This document shows, one piece after another, positions 16,902 to 24,188 of a stretch of 64,000 nt of DNA. The notes beneath the pieces were generated by a model. The model saw nothing but the letters and a program-made list of their open reading frames with translations. It searched no databases and was not told the origin of the DNA. This DNA is from Evansella sp. AB-P1 (GTDB lineage Bacteria; Bacillota; Bacilli; Bacillales; Salisediminibacteriaceae). How positions within the stretch are numbered: the first letter of the stretch is position 1; each line of letters begins with the position of its first letter. Both the position numbers and the translations under genes were made by a program. The stretch is from assembly GCF_029688925.1 (NCBI RefSeq), contig NZ_JARUKY010000004.1, positions 1-64,000 on the forward strand. Direction: 5' to 3'.

Positions 16902-17678
16902 ATGATTGAATTCAAAGACGTCTCACTTGTTTATCCTAACGGAACCCAAGGTTTAAAAAACGTTAATGTAAAAATAAATAAAGGAGAATTTGTTGTTATC
17001 GTAGGTTTGTCGGGAGCTGGAAAGTCAACATTGATTCGAAGTATGAATCGTCTCGTTACACCTACTGAGGGACAGCTACTTATCGAAGATGATGATATCT
17101 TAACATATAATCAAAGAAAGTTACGTAAGCTCCGCACTGAAGTTGGTATGATTTTCCAAAATTATAATCTTGTTAAGCGTTCTTCTGTTATGAAAAACGT
17201 TATATCTGGCCGTTTAGGTCATACTGGAACAATTGCTAGTATTTTTAATTTGTTTCCTAAAGAGGTGGTATCACTAGCATACCGTAGTCTTGAACGTGTT
17301 AACATTGCGGAAAAAGTTTATATGCGAGCAGATCAATTAAGTGGTGGTCAACAACAACGTGTTGCTATTGCACGTGTTTTAACACAAGAGCCTAAAATTA
17401 TATTAGCCGACGAACCTGTAGCAAGCTTAGACCCGCCAACTTCTCATCAAGTAATGAAGTATTTAAAGAAAATTAATACGGAAGATGGCATTACTACCAT
17501 TGTTAACCTTCATTTCATTGATATGGCTATGGAATATGCAGATCGAATCATCGGTATGAGAGCTGGGGAAATGGTGTTTGATGGCCCCGCATCAGAGGTA
17601 ACAGAAAAAACTTTTGAAGAAATCTACGGCCGAAAAATTCGAGAGGATGACCTTGTGGGAGGTCAGGAAAATGACTAA
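16902..17678 (+). CDS. phnC: Phosphonate-type ABC transporter ATP-binding protein
   Basis: 258 aa. Walker A GLSGAGKST (about residues 34-42), signature LSGGQQQR, Walker B ILADEPVASLDP and H-loop NLHFID are intact. The YNLVKRSSVMKNVISGRLG segment is typical of PhnC. It should dimerise and energise the two PhnE-like permeases encoded next. The start ATG has a GAGGGAAT site upstream. The stop overlaps the start of the first permease by 8 nt, indicating translational coupling. Confidence 0.95.
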   Translation: MIEFKDVSLVYPNGTQGLKNVNVKINKGEFVVIVGLSGAGKSTLIRSMNRLVTPTEGQLLIEDDDILTYNQRKLRKLRTEVGMIFQNYNLVKRSSVMKNVISGRLGHTGTIASIFNLFPKEVVSLAYRSLERVNIAEKVYMRADQLSGGQQQRVAIARVLTQEPKIILADEPVASLDPPTSHQVMKYLKKINTEDGITTIVNLHFIDMAMEYADRIIGMRAGEMVFDGPASEVTEKTFEEIYGRKIREDDLVGGQEND

Positions 17679-18462
17679 ACCTAATGTTTCCGGTGTTGTT
17701 TCCTCAAATGTAAAACTAAAATTGACAGTAATTTTTGCAATTATTGTTGGAGTTTATATATACACTTCATGGGCTACAGATTCAACACCAATAGATATTA
17801 TTCGTGGGTGGGGTGGATTTCAAAGGATTTTGACCGATCTTTTCCCTCCAAACTGGAATTACATACCACAAGTTTGGGAAAAATTATTGGAAACAATACA
17901 AATGGCCATTATAGCTACAACTTTTGCTGCCATCGTTAGTATACCAATCTTTTTATTATCAGCTTCCAATTTATTTCCTAGTTCATGGATATACCAACCT
18001 GTACGCTTCATTATGAATGTTTTGCGTACTATTCCTGATATTTTACTAGCTATTATTTTTGTAGGAATTTTTGGTGTTGGTGTTTTTCCAGGGATTATAG
18101 CCCTGTTCATTTTTTCTTTAGGCCTTTTAGCCAAATTAATGTATGAAACGATTGAAGCAATTGATATGAATCCATTAGATGCTATTCGTGCATCAGGAGG
18201 TAATACTTTTCAAGTCATATGGTTCGCTGTTATGCCTCAGGTATTACCACAGTTCGTCTCCTTTAGTTTATATGTATTTGAAGTAAATGTTCGAGCTTCT
18301 ACTGTTCTAGGATTTGTAGGGGCAGGAGGAATTGGTTTATTACTTCAACAACAAATAAACCGCTTTGCCTATCCACGAGTCATGACGATTATTATTGTTA
18401 TTTTTATTGCCGTAGTCGTTATTGATTTCATAAGTAATAAGATAAGGGAGAGAATTGTATAA
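17671..18462 (+). CDS. phnE: Phosphonate-type ABC transporter permease (PhnE-like), first copy
   Basis: 263 aa, about six membrane helices. The EAA-type cytoplasmic loop, EAIDMNPLDAIRASGGNTFQV, contacts the ATPase. ATG 17671 chosen: GGGAGGTCAGG lies just upstream and the gene overlaps the end of phnC by 8 nt; upstream in-frame starts lie deep inside phnC. A second, similar permease follows, so the channel is probably a heterodimer, as in other two-phnE operons. Confidence 0.9.
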   Translation: MTKPNVSGVVSSNVKLKLTVIFAIIVGVYIYTSWATDSTPIDIIRGWGGFQRILTDLFPPNWNYIPQVWEKLLETIQMAIIATTFAAIVSIPIFLLSASNLFPSSWIYQPVRFIMNVLRTIPDILLAIIFVGIFGVGVFPGIIALFIFSLGLLAKLMYETIEAIDMNPLDAIRASGGNTFQVIWFAVMPQVLPQFVSFSLYVFEVNVRASTVLGFVGAGGIGLLLQQQINRFAYPRVMTIIIVIFIAVVVIDFISNKIRERIV

Positions 18463-19262
18463 TGGAATTAGTCATGCCACCTAAAAAAAAGCGTTCTGTT
18501 TATAAACTCATACGTAATATCATCATTGCCCTTGTGATCATTGCTATTTACATTTGGACATTTGTCACTATAGATATTCGCTGGGATCGTGTGTTCAGTG
18601 AACATACCATTAATAGTATTTCTCGCGTCATTCCCCAGCTTTTTTCACCAGATTGGGGAGCTTTTCAAAAAGTGATGGGTCTAATGTGGGAAACTTTACT
18701 AATGGCGTATACAGGAACACTTATGGCAGCTATTTTAGCCATTCCCTTTGGATTTTTTGCTGCAAGTAATATGGTAAGAAGCAAGTTACTTAATGGATTA
18801 TCCAAAGGGGTTTTAAATGGTATACGTGCTTTTCCAGAATTAGTACTAGCTTTAATGTTTGTTGCTGCTGTTGGACCACGTCCATTTGCTGGGGTATTAG
18901 CTATTGCAATAGGATCTATTGGAATGCTAGGGAAACTTTATTCAGAAGTAATTGAATCCATTGATATGAATGTCGTCGAGGCCCTTCAAGCAAATGGTGC
19001 AAATAAGTTACAAGTACTTTTTTATGGCGTTATACCACAAATCATTCCTGAATTCCTATCCTATGCTATTTACCGTTTTGAAATTGATGTTCGAGCATCC
19101 ACTATTCTTGGTATTATCGGTGCTGGTGGTATAGGAACATTAATTACAATTTCAATAGCTAATCGAAAATGGGATGAAGTAGGGATGATCCTATTAGTAA
19201 TTATTGTAGTCGTAACCATTATTGATTACACTAGTGCTCGCATTAGAAAACGTATAGTATAA
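18462..19262 (+). CDS. phnE: Phosphonate-type ABC transporter permease (PhnE-like), second copy
   Basis: 266 aa, about six membrane helices with the EAA loop ESIDMNVVEALQANGANKLQV. It parallels the first permease: both have the ...RASTxLGxxGAGGIG segment near the C-terminus. Its ATG overlaps the upstream TAA by 1 nt (TAATG), so it is translationally coupled. A rho-independent terminator follows, closing the phnDCEE operon. Confidence 0.9.
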   Translation: MELVMPPKKKRSVYKLIRNIIIALVIIAIYIWTFVTIDIRWDRVFSEHTINSISRVIPQLFSPDWGAFQKVMGLMWETLLMAYTGTLMAAILAIPFGFFAASNMVRSKLLNGLSKGVLNGIRAFPELVLALMFVAAVGPRPFAGVLAIAIGSIGMLGKLYSEVIESIDMNVVEALQANGANKLQVLFYGVIPQIIPEFLSYAIYRFEIDVRASTILGIIGAGGIGTLITISIANRKWDEVGMILLVIIVVVTIIDYTSARIRKRIV

Positions 19263-19299
19263 ATAATTACTTATCAATAACTTTTAAGCAAAAGGAAAG

Positions 19300-19331
19300 A
19301 CCGTTGGAAAGATTCCAACGGTCTTTTTTTA
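19300..19331 (+). terminator. Terminator of the phnDCEE operon
   Basis: Stem GACCGTTGGAA / TTCCAACGGTC with an AGA loop, then seven T. It sits 38 bp after the last permease and just before the convergent SscA-like gene. Confidence 0.9.
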
Positions 19332-19338
19332 GTACCTG

Positions 19339-19557
19339 TTACGCAGCCCAAGCTGCTCCAATAATTACTAATAGGATAAACAATACAAGGATTAACGCAA
19401 ATCCTCCTGCAAATCCTCCACCATGTGCTGGTGCTGGTGCTGCAACTGGTGCTGCTGGTGCGCAGCATCCATAATAACCTGGCTCTCCATATCCATAACC
19501 TGCAGGTGCTGCACCGTATCCGTATGCTGGATCTCCATATCCGTGATGATGACTCAT
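19339..19557 (-). CDS. YjcZ/SscA-family small sporulation-type membrane protein (long form, copy 2)
   Basis: 72 aa. N-terminal Gly/Tyr-rich part (HHHGYGDPAYGYG...), a CC pair, an Ala/Pro-rich linker, and the family C-terminal hydrophobic helix GGFALILVLFILLVIIGAA ending WAA. ATG 19557 follows AAGGAGGAATTTAGC; the longer frame to 19590 has no ribosome binding site. Such proteins are made late in sporulation in Bacillus and are often missed because of size. Pairs with the short-form gene just upstream. Confidence 0.85.
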   Translation of the reverse strand: MSHHHGYGDPAYGYGAAPAGYGYGEPGYYGCCAPAAPVAAPAPAHGGGFAGGFALILVLFILLVIIGAAWAA

Positions 19558-19621
19558 GCTAAATTCCTCCTTAGAATTGTATACTTTCAAATGATCTTCA
19601 GGATGCTATTTTAACGGCTTA

Positions 19622-19744
19622 TTAGTAGCCGTATCCACCATAACCTCCTGGTCTAACTACTGCTGCTCCAATGATTACTAATAAGATAAACACTACAAGG
19701 ATAAACGCAAATCCTCCTGCGTAACCTCCAGTTGTATGACTCAT
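19622..19744 (-). CDS. YjcZ/SscA-family small sporulation-type protein (short form, copy 2)
   Basis: 40 aa, found by translating the minus strand: starts MSHTTGGYAGGFAF, then a hydrophobic helix VVFILLVIIGAA, and ends VVRPGGYGGYGY. A good AAGGAGTGAAAG site lies upstream of ATG 19744. It shares the GGFA...FILLVIIGAA core with its three neighbours. Likely a spore-associated membrane peptide (family inference). Confidence 0.8.
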   Translation of the reverse strand: MSHTTGGYAGGFAFILVVFILLVIIGAAVVRPGGYGGYGY

Positions 19745-19937
19745 GCTCTTTCACTCCTTCAGAAAAAGTCTTGCGAATTTCCTATTCGCATTAATAACAT
19801 ATGACCAACATAGTGAGTTGTATAGACGATAGTACCAAAGTGTAATATTTTAGGCTAAATTATTTTAGATAAAATAAAATTTTCCCTCGTAATACTAATA
19901 AAAATAAATATAAAATTAATTATATACAAATAATTTT

Positions 19938-19968
19938 AAAAAGCCGTTGGATAATCCAACAGCTTTTT
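19938..19968 (-). terminator. Terminator after long-form SscA-like gene (copy 1)
   Basis: Stem AAAAGC(C)GTTGGAT/ATCCAAC(A)GCTTTT; on the minus strand it is followed by TTTTAAAA. It lies just past the stop at 19974. The loop sequence resembles the phn terminator stem (CCGTTGGA...TCCAAC). Confidence 0.7.
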
Positions 19969-19973
19969 AGATT

Positions 19974-20129
19974 TTAGTATGCAGCCCAAGCTGCTGCACC
20001 AATAATTACTAATAGGATAAATAGCACTAATACTAGTGCAAATCCTGTAGCAAAACCTCCGTGTGCTGGAGCTGGTGCTGGTGTAGGGCAGCAACCATAC
20101 GCAGCATATGCTGGATCTACGTAACCCAT
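19974..20129 (-). CDS. YjcZ/SscA-family small sporulation-type membrane protein (long form, copy 1)
   Basis: 51 aa: MGYVDPAYAAYGCCPTPAPA, then Pro/Ala linker, GGFATGFALVLVLFILLV helix and C-terminal AAAWAAY. Start ATG 20129 preceded by AAAGGAGGAATTCGAA. Shares the CC pair, the Pro/Ala linker and the AWAA ending with the gene at 19339-19557. Confidence 0.8.
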   Translation of the reverse strand: MGYVDPAYAAYGCCPTPAPAPAHGGFATGFALVLVLFILLVIIGAAAWAAY

Positions 20130-20226
20130 TTCGAATTCCTCCTTTTAAAGTTAAAATTACAAAAATAACCAACAATTATCTTCAGACTTTAACTTTTGTA
20201 GCTAGATATCAGGAGATAGCATTAGA

Positions 20227-20340
20227 TTAGTAATAATATCCCCCTGGTCTAACTACTGCCGCACCAATTATCACTAGCAAGATAAAAACAACAATAATAA
20301 ACGCGAATCCTCTAGCGTATCCTCCTGCAGGTGCACCCAT
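20227..20340 (-). CDS. YjcZ/SscA-family small sporulation-type protein (short form, copy 1)
   Basis: 37 aa: MGAPAGGYARGFAF, helix IIVVFILLVIIGAA, and ending VVRPGGYYY. GGAGGGAAGC lies upstream of ATG 20340. Nearly the same as the short form at 19622-19744. With the long form at 19974 it forms the first of two short-long pairs. Confidence 0.8.
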   Translation of the reverse strand: MGAPAGGYARGFAFIIVVFILLVIIGAAVVRPGGYYY

Positions 20341-20922
20341 GTAAGCTTCCCTCCTTGCCATTGATATTGTGAGAAATCCCTCTCGCATTAATAACATATG
20401 TAGGTTGAATGATTTTGTATAGACTCCTGCTGAGTTCCATGAATCAAAATATTATAAACTTTTTTAGATGTAATTTGGTGAGTTCCTCTAAGAAGATATT
20501 GTGATTGCGAATAGAGTGAAGCAAGAACATGTGTCGCACTTGTATCCTTGTGGTGAAAGGAAAGTGAGGTATAACGAATGAATAGTATATCTCTTTTAGG
20601 TATGGCTATTTTTTAGGATAAACCGCCGATACAAGAAAATACTTGCACCATGGAGGATGAAAATTTAAATCATCAAGGAGGTTCATTCGTTACTGGCGAA
20701 CGCTTTCCGTTGGGCACAGCCTTAACTTCCTAGCACTTACTCGGTAAGTGCTAGGGGATTTTCGAACTCATGCTGATCCTACTGGAGTCGTCACCCTTCA
20801 CTACTGAACCGTTTCTATTTTCAGGGTAGAAAAAAAATTAAGAAATAATTGAGCATTTGTACAATCAACAAACGACATTATTAATAAGATGGTATCAGAT
20901 TCCCATGAAGGGAGGGAAATTT
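20341..20922. other. Gene-free region holding a degenerate palindromic repeat
   Basis: About 580 bp. 20341-20620 shows no gene or clear signal beyond being upstream of the minus-strand SscA-like genes. 20621-20830 holds a repeat element (listed separately). The end carries the leader of the plus-strand Gly/Tyr-rich gene. Confidence 0.6.
20621..20830 (+). repeat. Degenerate ~200-bp intergenic repeat (ACTGAACCG...CAGGGTAGA family), copy A1
   Basis: Ordered words: CTTGCACCATGGAGGATGA, TTCATTCGTTACTGGCGAAC, GCTTTCCGTTGGGCACAG, a local hairpin AGCACTTACTCGGTAAGTGCT, GGAGTCGTCACCCTTCACTA, CTGAACCG, and the end TTTTCAGGGTAGA. The same order occurs at 36781-36980, in part at 21396-21630 and 36560-36776. 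It resembles a widespread non-coding Bacillaceae intergenic repeat (recognition from memory). Confidence 0.7.
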
Positions 20923-21249
20923 ATGAGTTACTATGATCTTTGTTGTCAACACCAAGGTCAAGTCGTTCAAATAACAGAGAAATGTGGAAAAATTCATGTA
21001 GGTAAAATCGCTAAAGTAGATTCATCATACGTTTGGATAGAACCTACTCATCGAGGCCATGGATTTGGGTACGGTTACCCAGGTTACTGGGGACCTGGCT
21101 ATGGTGCAGGTGGTTACGGTGCTCCTGCTGGATACGGTGCTGGAGGACCTGGATATGGAGGAGGGGGATTTACAAATAATCCTTACTTTGTTCCTGTAGC
21201 ACTAGCTGGAATTGGGGGCTTTGCTCTCGGATCCGCATTCTTCTGGTAA
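20923..21249 (+). CDS. Gly/Tyr-rich small protein, paralogue of the 5.3-kb gene
   Basis: 108 aa. N-terminus MSYYDLCCQHQGQVVQITEK with GKIAKVDSSYVWIEP, a Gly/Tyr/Pro-rich middle (about 45-85), then VPVALAGIGGFALGSAFFW at the end. Same three-part plan and conserved CC, VWxEP and FALGxAFFW blocks as the protein at 5299-5610. ATG 20923 chosen from GGGAGGGAAATTT upstream; the frame before it has no ribosome binding site. Close to the SscA-like genes, so a sporulation role is plausible. Confidence 0.8.
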   Translation: MSYYDLCCQHQGQVVQITEKCGKIHVGKIAKVDSSYVWIEPTHRGHGFGYGYPGYWGPGYGAGGYGAPAGYGAGGPGYGGGGFTNNPYFVPVALAGIGGFALGSAFFW

Positions 21250-21331
21250 TGTATTGTTATAATAAAAAAAGTTAGAGAAAAATAATTTCTATACAGATTG
21301 TGCTTTAATAACCTATAGCACACTTACTTCG

Positions 21332-21384
21332 ATCGTTCTTTAGAGTAAAGAATCGCCTTTATTCAAAGAACGATTTTTTTATTT
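21332..21384 (+). terminator. Terminator after the Gly/Tyr-rich gene
   Basis: Stem ATCGTTCTTT / AAAGAACGAT with an internal AT-rich loop, followed by seven T. About 80 bp past the stop codon. Confidence 0.7.
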
Positions 21385-21395
21385 TTAAGATAAAC

Positions 21396-21630
21396 ATACA
21401 TGCAAGTAGAATTTGCACCATGGGGTATGAAAAATAATTCATAGTGAGTTCATCCGTTTCAGGTGAACGCTTTCCGTGTGGCACGGCCTCAACTTCCTAA
21501 AACTTACACAGTAAGCTTTTAGGGGATTTTTGGATCTGGTCTAGCTGTACCTAGTACATTTTACCTTGTTTGAACCCTTCAAACTAATGCATTTCATGAT
21601 TTATCGGTTTTCCAGTCTACTAAATTCCTT
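21396..21630 (+). repeat. Degenerate ~200-bp intergenic repeat, copy A3 (3' half diverged)
   Basis: Left half matches copies A1 and A2: TTTGCACCATGGGGTATGA, GTTCATCCGTTTCAGGTGAA, CGCTTTCCGTGTGGCACGGC, and hairpin AAAACTTACACAGTAAGCTTTT. The right half no longer matches (CTGAACCG and CAGGGTAGA missing). Confidence 0.6.
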
Positions 21631-21702
21631 TTTGAACTGTGTTAGCGTTATTTGTATGTGGAAGTCTTCATGATATAAATAATTGCTAAAGAATAAGAAA
21701 AA

Positions 21703-21723
21703 AACTGCCTTAAAAAGACAGTT
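21703..21723 (-). terminator. Terminator after YppG-like gene
   Basis: Stem AACTG(C)CT / AG(A)CAGTT, with TTTTTTTC on the minus strand after it; 21 bp past the gene's stop. Confidence 0.6.
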
Positions 21724-21743
21724 ATAATAACGTAATGCAGTAT

Positions 21744-22127
21744 TTACTTTTTCAACATAGACCACAGTGGAGAAAGTTGTTTCACCATTGGCCCTACCTT
21801 ACCAGCTATCCCACTAACCTGTTGTACACCATTACCGATCTTTTCATAATCCAATGATCCGTCTTCTTTTAAAAAGTACGAATATACCTTTGAACCTTTA
21901 GGTCCTTTCATTTTTTGTTGGGGATAAGGGTATTGTCCTCCATGTTGTTGATAAGGATTTCCTTGGTGAAACGGTTGCCCATACTGATTTTGGTAATGTT
22001 GTTGATAAGGATGTGGTGGTTGATACTGTTCAGCCTGATGATTTTGTTGTGGTCTTGGGGGTCCAAAAATCATCTGTGTGAAGGGATCAGTTTGACGGCT
22101 TTGCTGACTTTGAGCATCATATCTCAT
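21744..22127 (-). CDS. YppG-like Gln/Pro/His/Tyr-rich protein (putative spore coat protein)
   Basis: 127 aa. Residues about 1-70 are low-complexity, rich in Gln, Pro, His and Tyr (QQHYQNQYGQPFHQG type). The C-terminal part SYFLKEDGSLDYEKIGNGV followed by QQVSGIAGKVGPMVKQLSP is the conserved YppG-like domain. YppG of B. subtilis is linked to the spore coat. ATG start; a GGGAGGGAAGAG site precedes it. Confidence 0.8.
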   Translation of the reverse strand: MRYDAQSQQSRQTDPFTQMIFGPPRPQQNHQAEQYQPPHPYQQHYQNQYGQPFHQGNPYQQHGGQYPYPQQKMKGPKGSKVYSYFLKEDGSLDYEKIGNGVQQVSGIAGKVGPMVKQLSPLWSMLKK

Positions 22128-22320
22128 TTTCTCTTCCCTCCCTCTAACAATAAAAATAGGTAAAATACCACTTTATTATATTTATGATCCAATATGATAA
22201 AGCGAAAGGGCAATTTAACAATAAAATCGAATTTCCACGTATATCTTGCTTTCTCTATAGAGCTGTTCCTTTCCTTGCTATTAACCGTGAACTAATACAT
22301 ACGTCAATGTAAAACAAAAA

Positions 22321-22354
22321 GAGAGCTGACATTGTTTACAATCGGTCAACTCTC
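22321..22354 (-). terminator. Terminator after Hsp20-like gene
   Basis: Stem GAGAG(C)TGAC / GTCA(A)CTCTC, extended by ATTGT/ACAAT; TTTTTGTTTT follows on the minus strand. About 50 bp past the stop. Confidence 0.7.
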
Positions 22355-22403
22355 ATTTTCCTAATCTCCTATACTTTAGTCCCTTATAAAATTAGGAAAG
22401 TTG

Positions 22404-22790
22404 TTATTCAATTGTTATAAACGATCGATTAGAATCATTTTTCGCTACTACAATTTTCAATACATTTTCTTCTGTAAAAGATGCTGATACATCATCCGCT
22501 GCGAATGGGAAATAAATAGGTACAAAACGTTCTACTCTTATTGGCTGTGGTTGTACTTGTTGGTCTCCTTTTTCTTCACTTTTTGCCTCAACCTTCTTTT
22601 CAGCAATAATTAATAAGCCATTTCGTACAAACTCAATTTGTAGTTCATCTTTTGTAAATTCAGAAAAAGTACCTTCAATAATTATTTCTGAATCTGTTTC
22701 ACGAACATCAAATTGAACTGCTGGCTTCGGACTAGTGAAAAAAGGAAAATTGAATAATCCAAACGGTTCATTTGTTCTTCGATTTACCAT
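22404..22790 (-). CDS. Hsp20/alpha-crystallin-like small protein
   Basis: 128 aa. Alpha-crystallin domain pattern: VQFDVRETDSEIIIEGTFSEF, DELQIEFVRNGLLIIAEKK, and VERFVPIYFPFAADDVSASF leading to ENVLKIVVAK. Very short N-terminal arm and no clear C-terminal IxI. Bacillus has divergent Hsp20 relatives in the spore coat (CotM, CotP) and in stress response (YocM); the company of YppG-like and SscA-like genes points to a sporulation role (inference). ATG start with AAGGAGAGAGG upstream. Confidence 0.8.
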   Translation of the reverse strand: MVNRRTNEPFGLFNFPFFTSPKPAVQFDVRETDSEIIIEGTFSEFTKDELQIEFVRNGLLIIAEKKVEAKSEEKGDQQVQPQPIRVERFVPIYFPFAADDVSASFTEENVLKIVVAKNDSNRSFITIE

Positions 22791-23111
22791 TATCCTCTCT
22801 CCTTACTAAAAATATTTCATGTTTCTTTTTAGAAAACATAGGTTTTCGTCTTGCTTGACATAAACAGTCTATGTATGACTAGACGTTTTTGACTAGACAT
22901 TCGTTTAGTTATTGTAATATCTTTTAAAAATTTAAAAGGCGATTACCTTATAAAGAAAGTAATCGCCTTTACCAAAAATCATTGTGATTTGTTAAATTCT
23001 AAATAGAGCTTAGCTAAACAAAACCTATCCCCTCTGGTAACCTTACAATATAAAATAAATTCATTACTTTCATCATCATCATCATCTCCTTTTTTATTAT
23101 TTATAATTGAT
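22791..23111. other. Intergenic region with a terminator and possible tiny ORFs
   Basis: About 320 bp. A strong hairpin lies at 22935-22970. A run of five ATG codons on the minus strand (23085-23073) behind AAAAAAGGAG opens only a 23-codon frame; I do not call it a gene. Confidence 0.5.
22935..22970 (-). terminator. Rho-independent terminator
   Basis: 12-bp perfect stem AAAGGCGATTAC / GTAATCGCCTTT; TTTT follows on the minus strand. Strong, yet about 140 bp from the nearest recognised upstream gene (23112-23261), so it may close that transcript or a tiny unrecognised gene. Confidence 0.75.
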
Positions 23112-23261
23112 TTACATTAAGCGAGTATATTGAGCTTGCTTCGATTGCATTTTAGCTCTTTCTACTCTGCTATACTGACGTTGCTGTTCACGTTGCATAT
23201 CTTTATTGGTGAACTCACGCTTCGATATAGTAATCGTTATAAAAAATAAGTTAAAAATCAT
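23112..23261 (-). CDS. Small protein with hydrophobic N-terminus and Gln/Arg-rich tail
   Basis: 49 aa. A short hydrophobic start MIFNLFFITITIS is followed by a polar helix-like tail with many Arg, Gln and Lys (QREQQRQYSRVERAKMQSKQ). ATG 23261 is preceded by GGGAGGTGGTAGT; the frame further upstream lacks a site. I do not recognise the family; it could be an anchored small sporulation-type protein. Confidence 0.5.
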   Translation of the reverse strand: MIFNLFFITITISKREFTNKDMQREQQRQYSRVERAKMQSKQAQYTRLM

Positions 23262-23488
23262 ACTACCACCTCCCTTAGCTGCAGTAGGAAAAAGTGAAGA
23301 CAATTTAAATTTGCTATTTTTTGTTAAACACAAAAAAAACACAGGTTATCACTTTGACCTGTGTTTGCATCATTTAGCATAAAAAAGCCACTTCATGCAT
23401 ACTAAAGAATCTGACTTTTCCATAAAAAAGCACAGGTCATTATCTAACCTGCGCAAATAATCTTCATAAAAGGTACATGTATACCCTA

Positions 23489-23563
23489 TTAAAGTACCAT
23501 CGCGGAGGCTAAAGATTTATTCAAATGAAATCTAACATGCTGAGTTTTAATTCCGTTAATCAT
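23489..23563 (-). CDS. Candidate 24-residue small protein
   Basis: Short frame MINGIKTQHVRFHLNKSLAS ending AMVL, with a strong AAGGAGG 8 nt upstream of the ATG. Basic, with no family match that I know. Only the ribosome binding site supports it. Confidence 0.25.
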   Translation of the reverse strand: MINGIKTQHVRFHLNKSLASAMVL

Positions 23564-23685
23564 TTTTATAGCCTCCTTTCTTTCCAATATTTATCACTTT
23601 TTCCAATGTCAATTCTACTACTACTTCAAAAAAAAGTAAAGACTTTTTTCAAAATTTTCCTAAATAAGCTTAACACATTTATTAT

Positions 23686-24078
23686 TTATCCTGTTACACC
23701 GTAACCAAAATATAAAACAAGAAGCAACGCTACGATAAATTGTCCCCAAAATAATAAATGTCCCTTACCTTTCAGTGTACCCTTAGCCATTCTAGTTGTA
23801 ATTAATTCCATGACAAAAATAAGCCAGAAAGCAAGTAATCCTTTTACATAAAACTCCCAATGAAATTGTCCCTGTCGTAAGGAAAAATCATTTATGTAAA
23901 TGAGAAACAATCCAGTCACCGTAACTAATACATAAAACAATCTAAGTGTCATTTGAAAAATTTTACTGATTTTTCCTTTACCGTTTTTAATAAACAATAC
24001 GGTTAACAAAAACAGAATGATTGTGATTAACCAGAATAACGCATGGGAATGCAAAAAAGCCATGTGAAATTGTGCCAT
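23686..24078 (-). CDS. DUF1516 (YisL-type) membrane protein
   Basis: 130 aa, four hydrophobic helices (about residues 14-32, 42-62, 76-95 and 105-125), Lys-rich loops. The pattern KISKIFQMTLRLFYVLVTVT followed by a polar loop matches YisL/DUF1516 proteins of Bacillus, which have no assigned function. ATG start with AGGAGGAG upstream. Single gene between small sporulation-type genes and the pst operon. Confidence 0.75.
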   Translation of the reverse strand: MAQFHMAFLHSHALFWLITIILFLLTVLFIKNGKGKISKIFQMTLRLFYVLVTVTGLFLIYINDFSLRQGQFHWEFYVKGLLAFWLIFVMELITTRMAKGTLKGKGHLLFWGQFIVALLLVLYFGYGVTG

Positions 24079-24161
24079 TTTTCTCCTCCTCGTAATTTAA
24101 TAATGCCTCCTCATGTAGTATACCTATCATTGAAGTCAACGTAAAATAAAGTGAATTAAAA

Positions 24162-24188
24162 AAGACTCTCAGCTTAGCATCGAGTCTT
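24162..24188 (-). terminator. Terminator at the end of the pst-phoU-regulator operon
   Basis: Stem AAGACTC / GAGTCTT overlapping the regulator's stop region, followed on the minus strand by TTTTTT. Confidence 0.6.

Larger units (their letters stand above)
21250..21743. other. Gene-free region: terminator plus degenerate repeat copy
   Basis: About 490 bp. It holds the terminator of the Gly/Tyr-rich gene, a partial copy of the ~200-bp repeat (21396-21630) and the terminator of the minus-strand YppG-like gene. No coding frame is supported. Confidence 0.6.

Noticed and set aside
19936-20175. 79-codon frame over the SscA-like gene at 19974
   Set aside because: Wrong frame; the true 51-aa protein has the ribosome binding site and the family helix.
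23014-23085. 23-codon minus-strand frame starting with five Met codons
   Set aside because: It has a ribosome binding site but is very short and of unconvincing composition, and an overlapping frame reads as a more protein-like sequence without a start codon. Mentioned as a candidate only.
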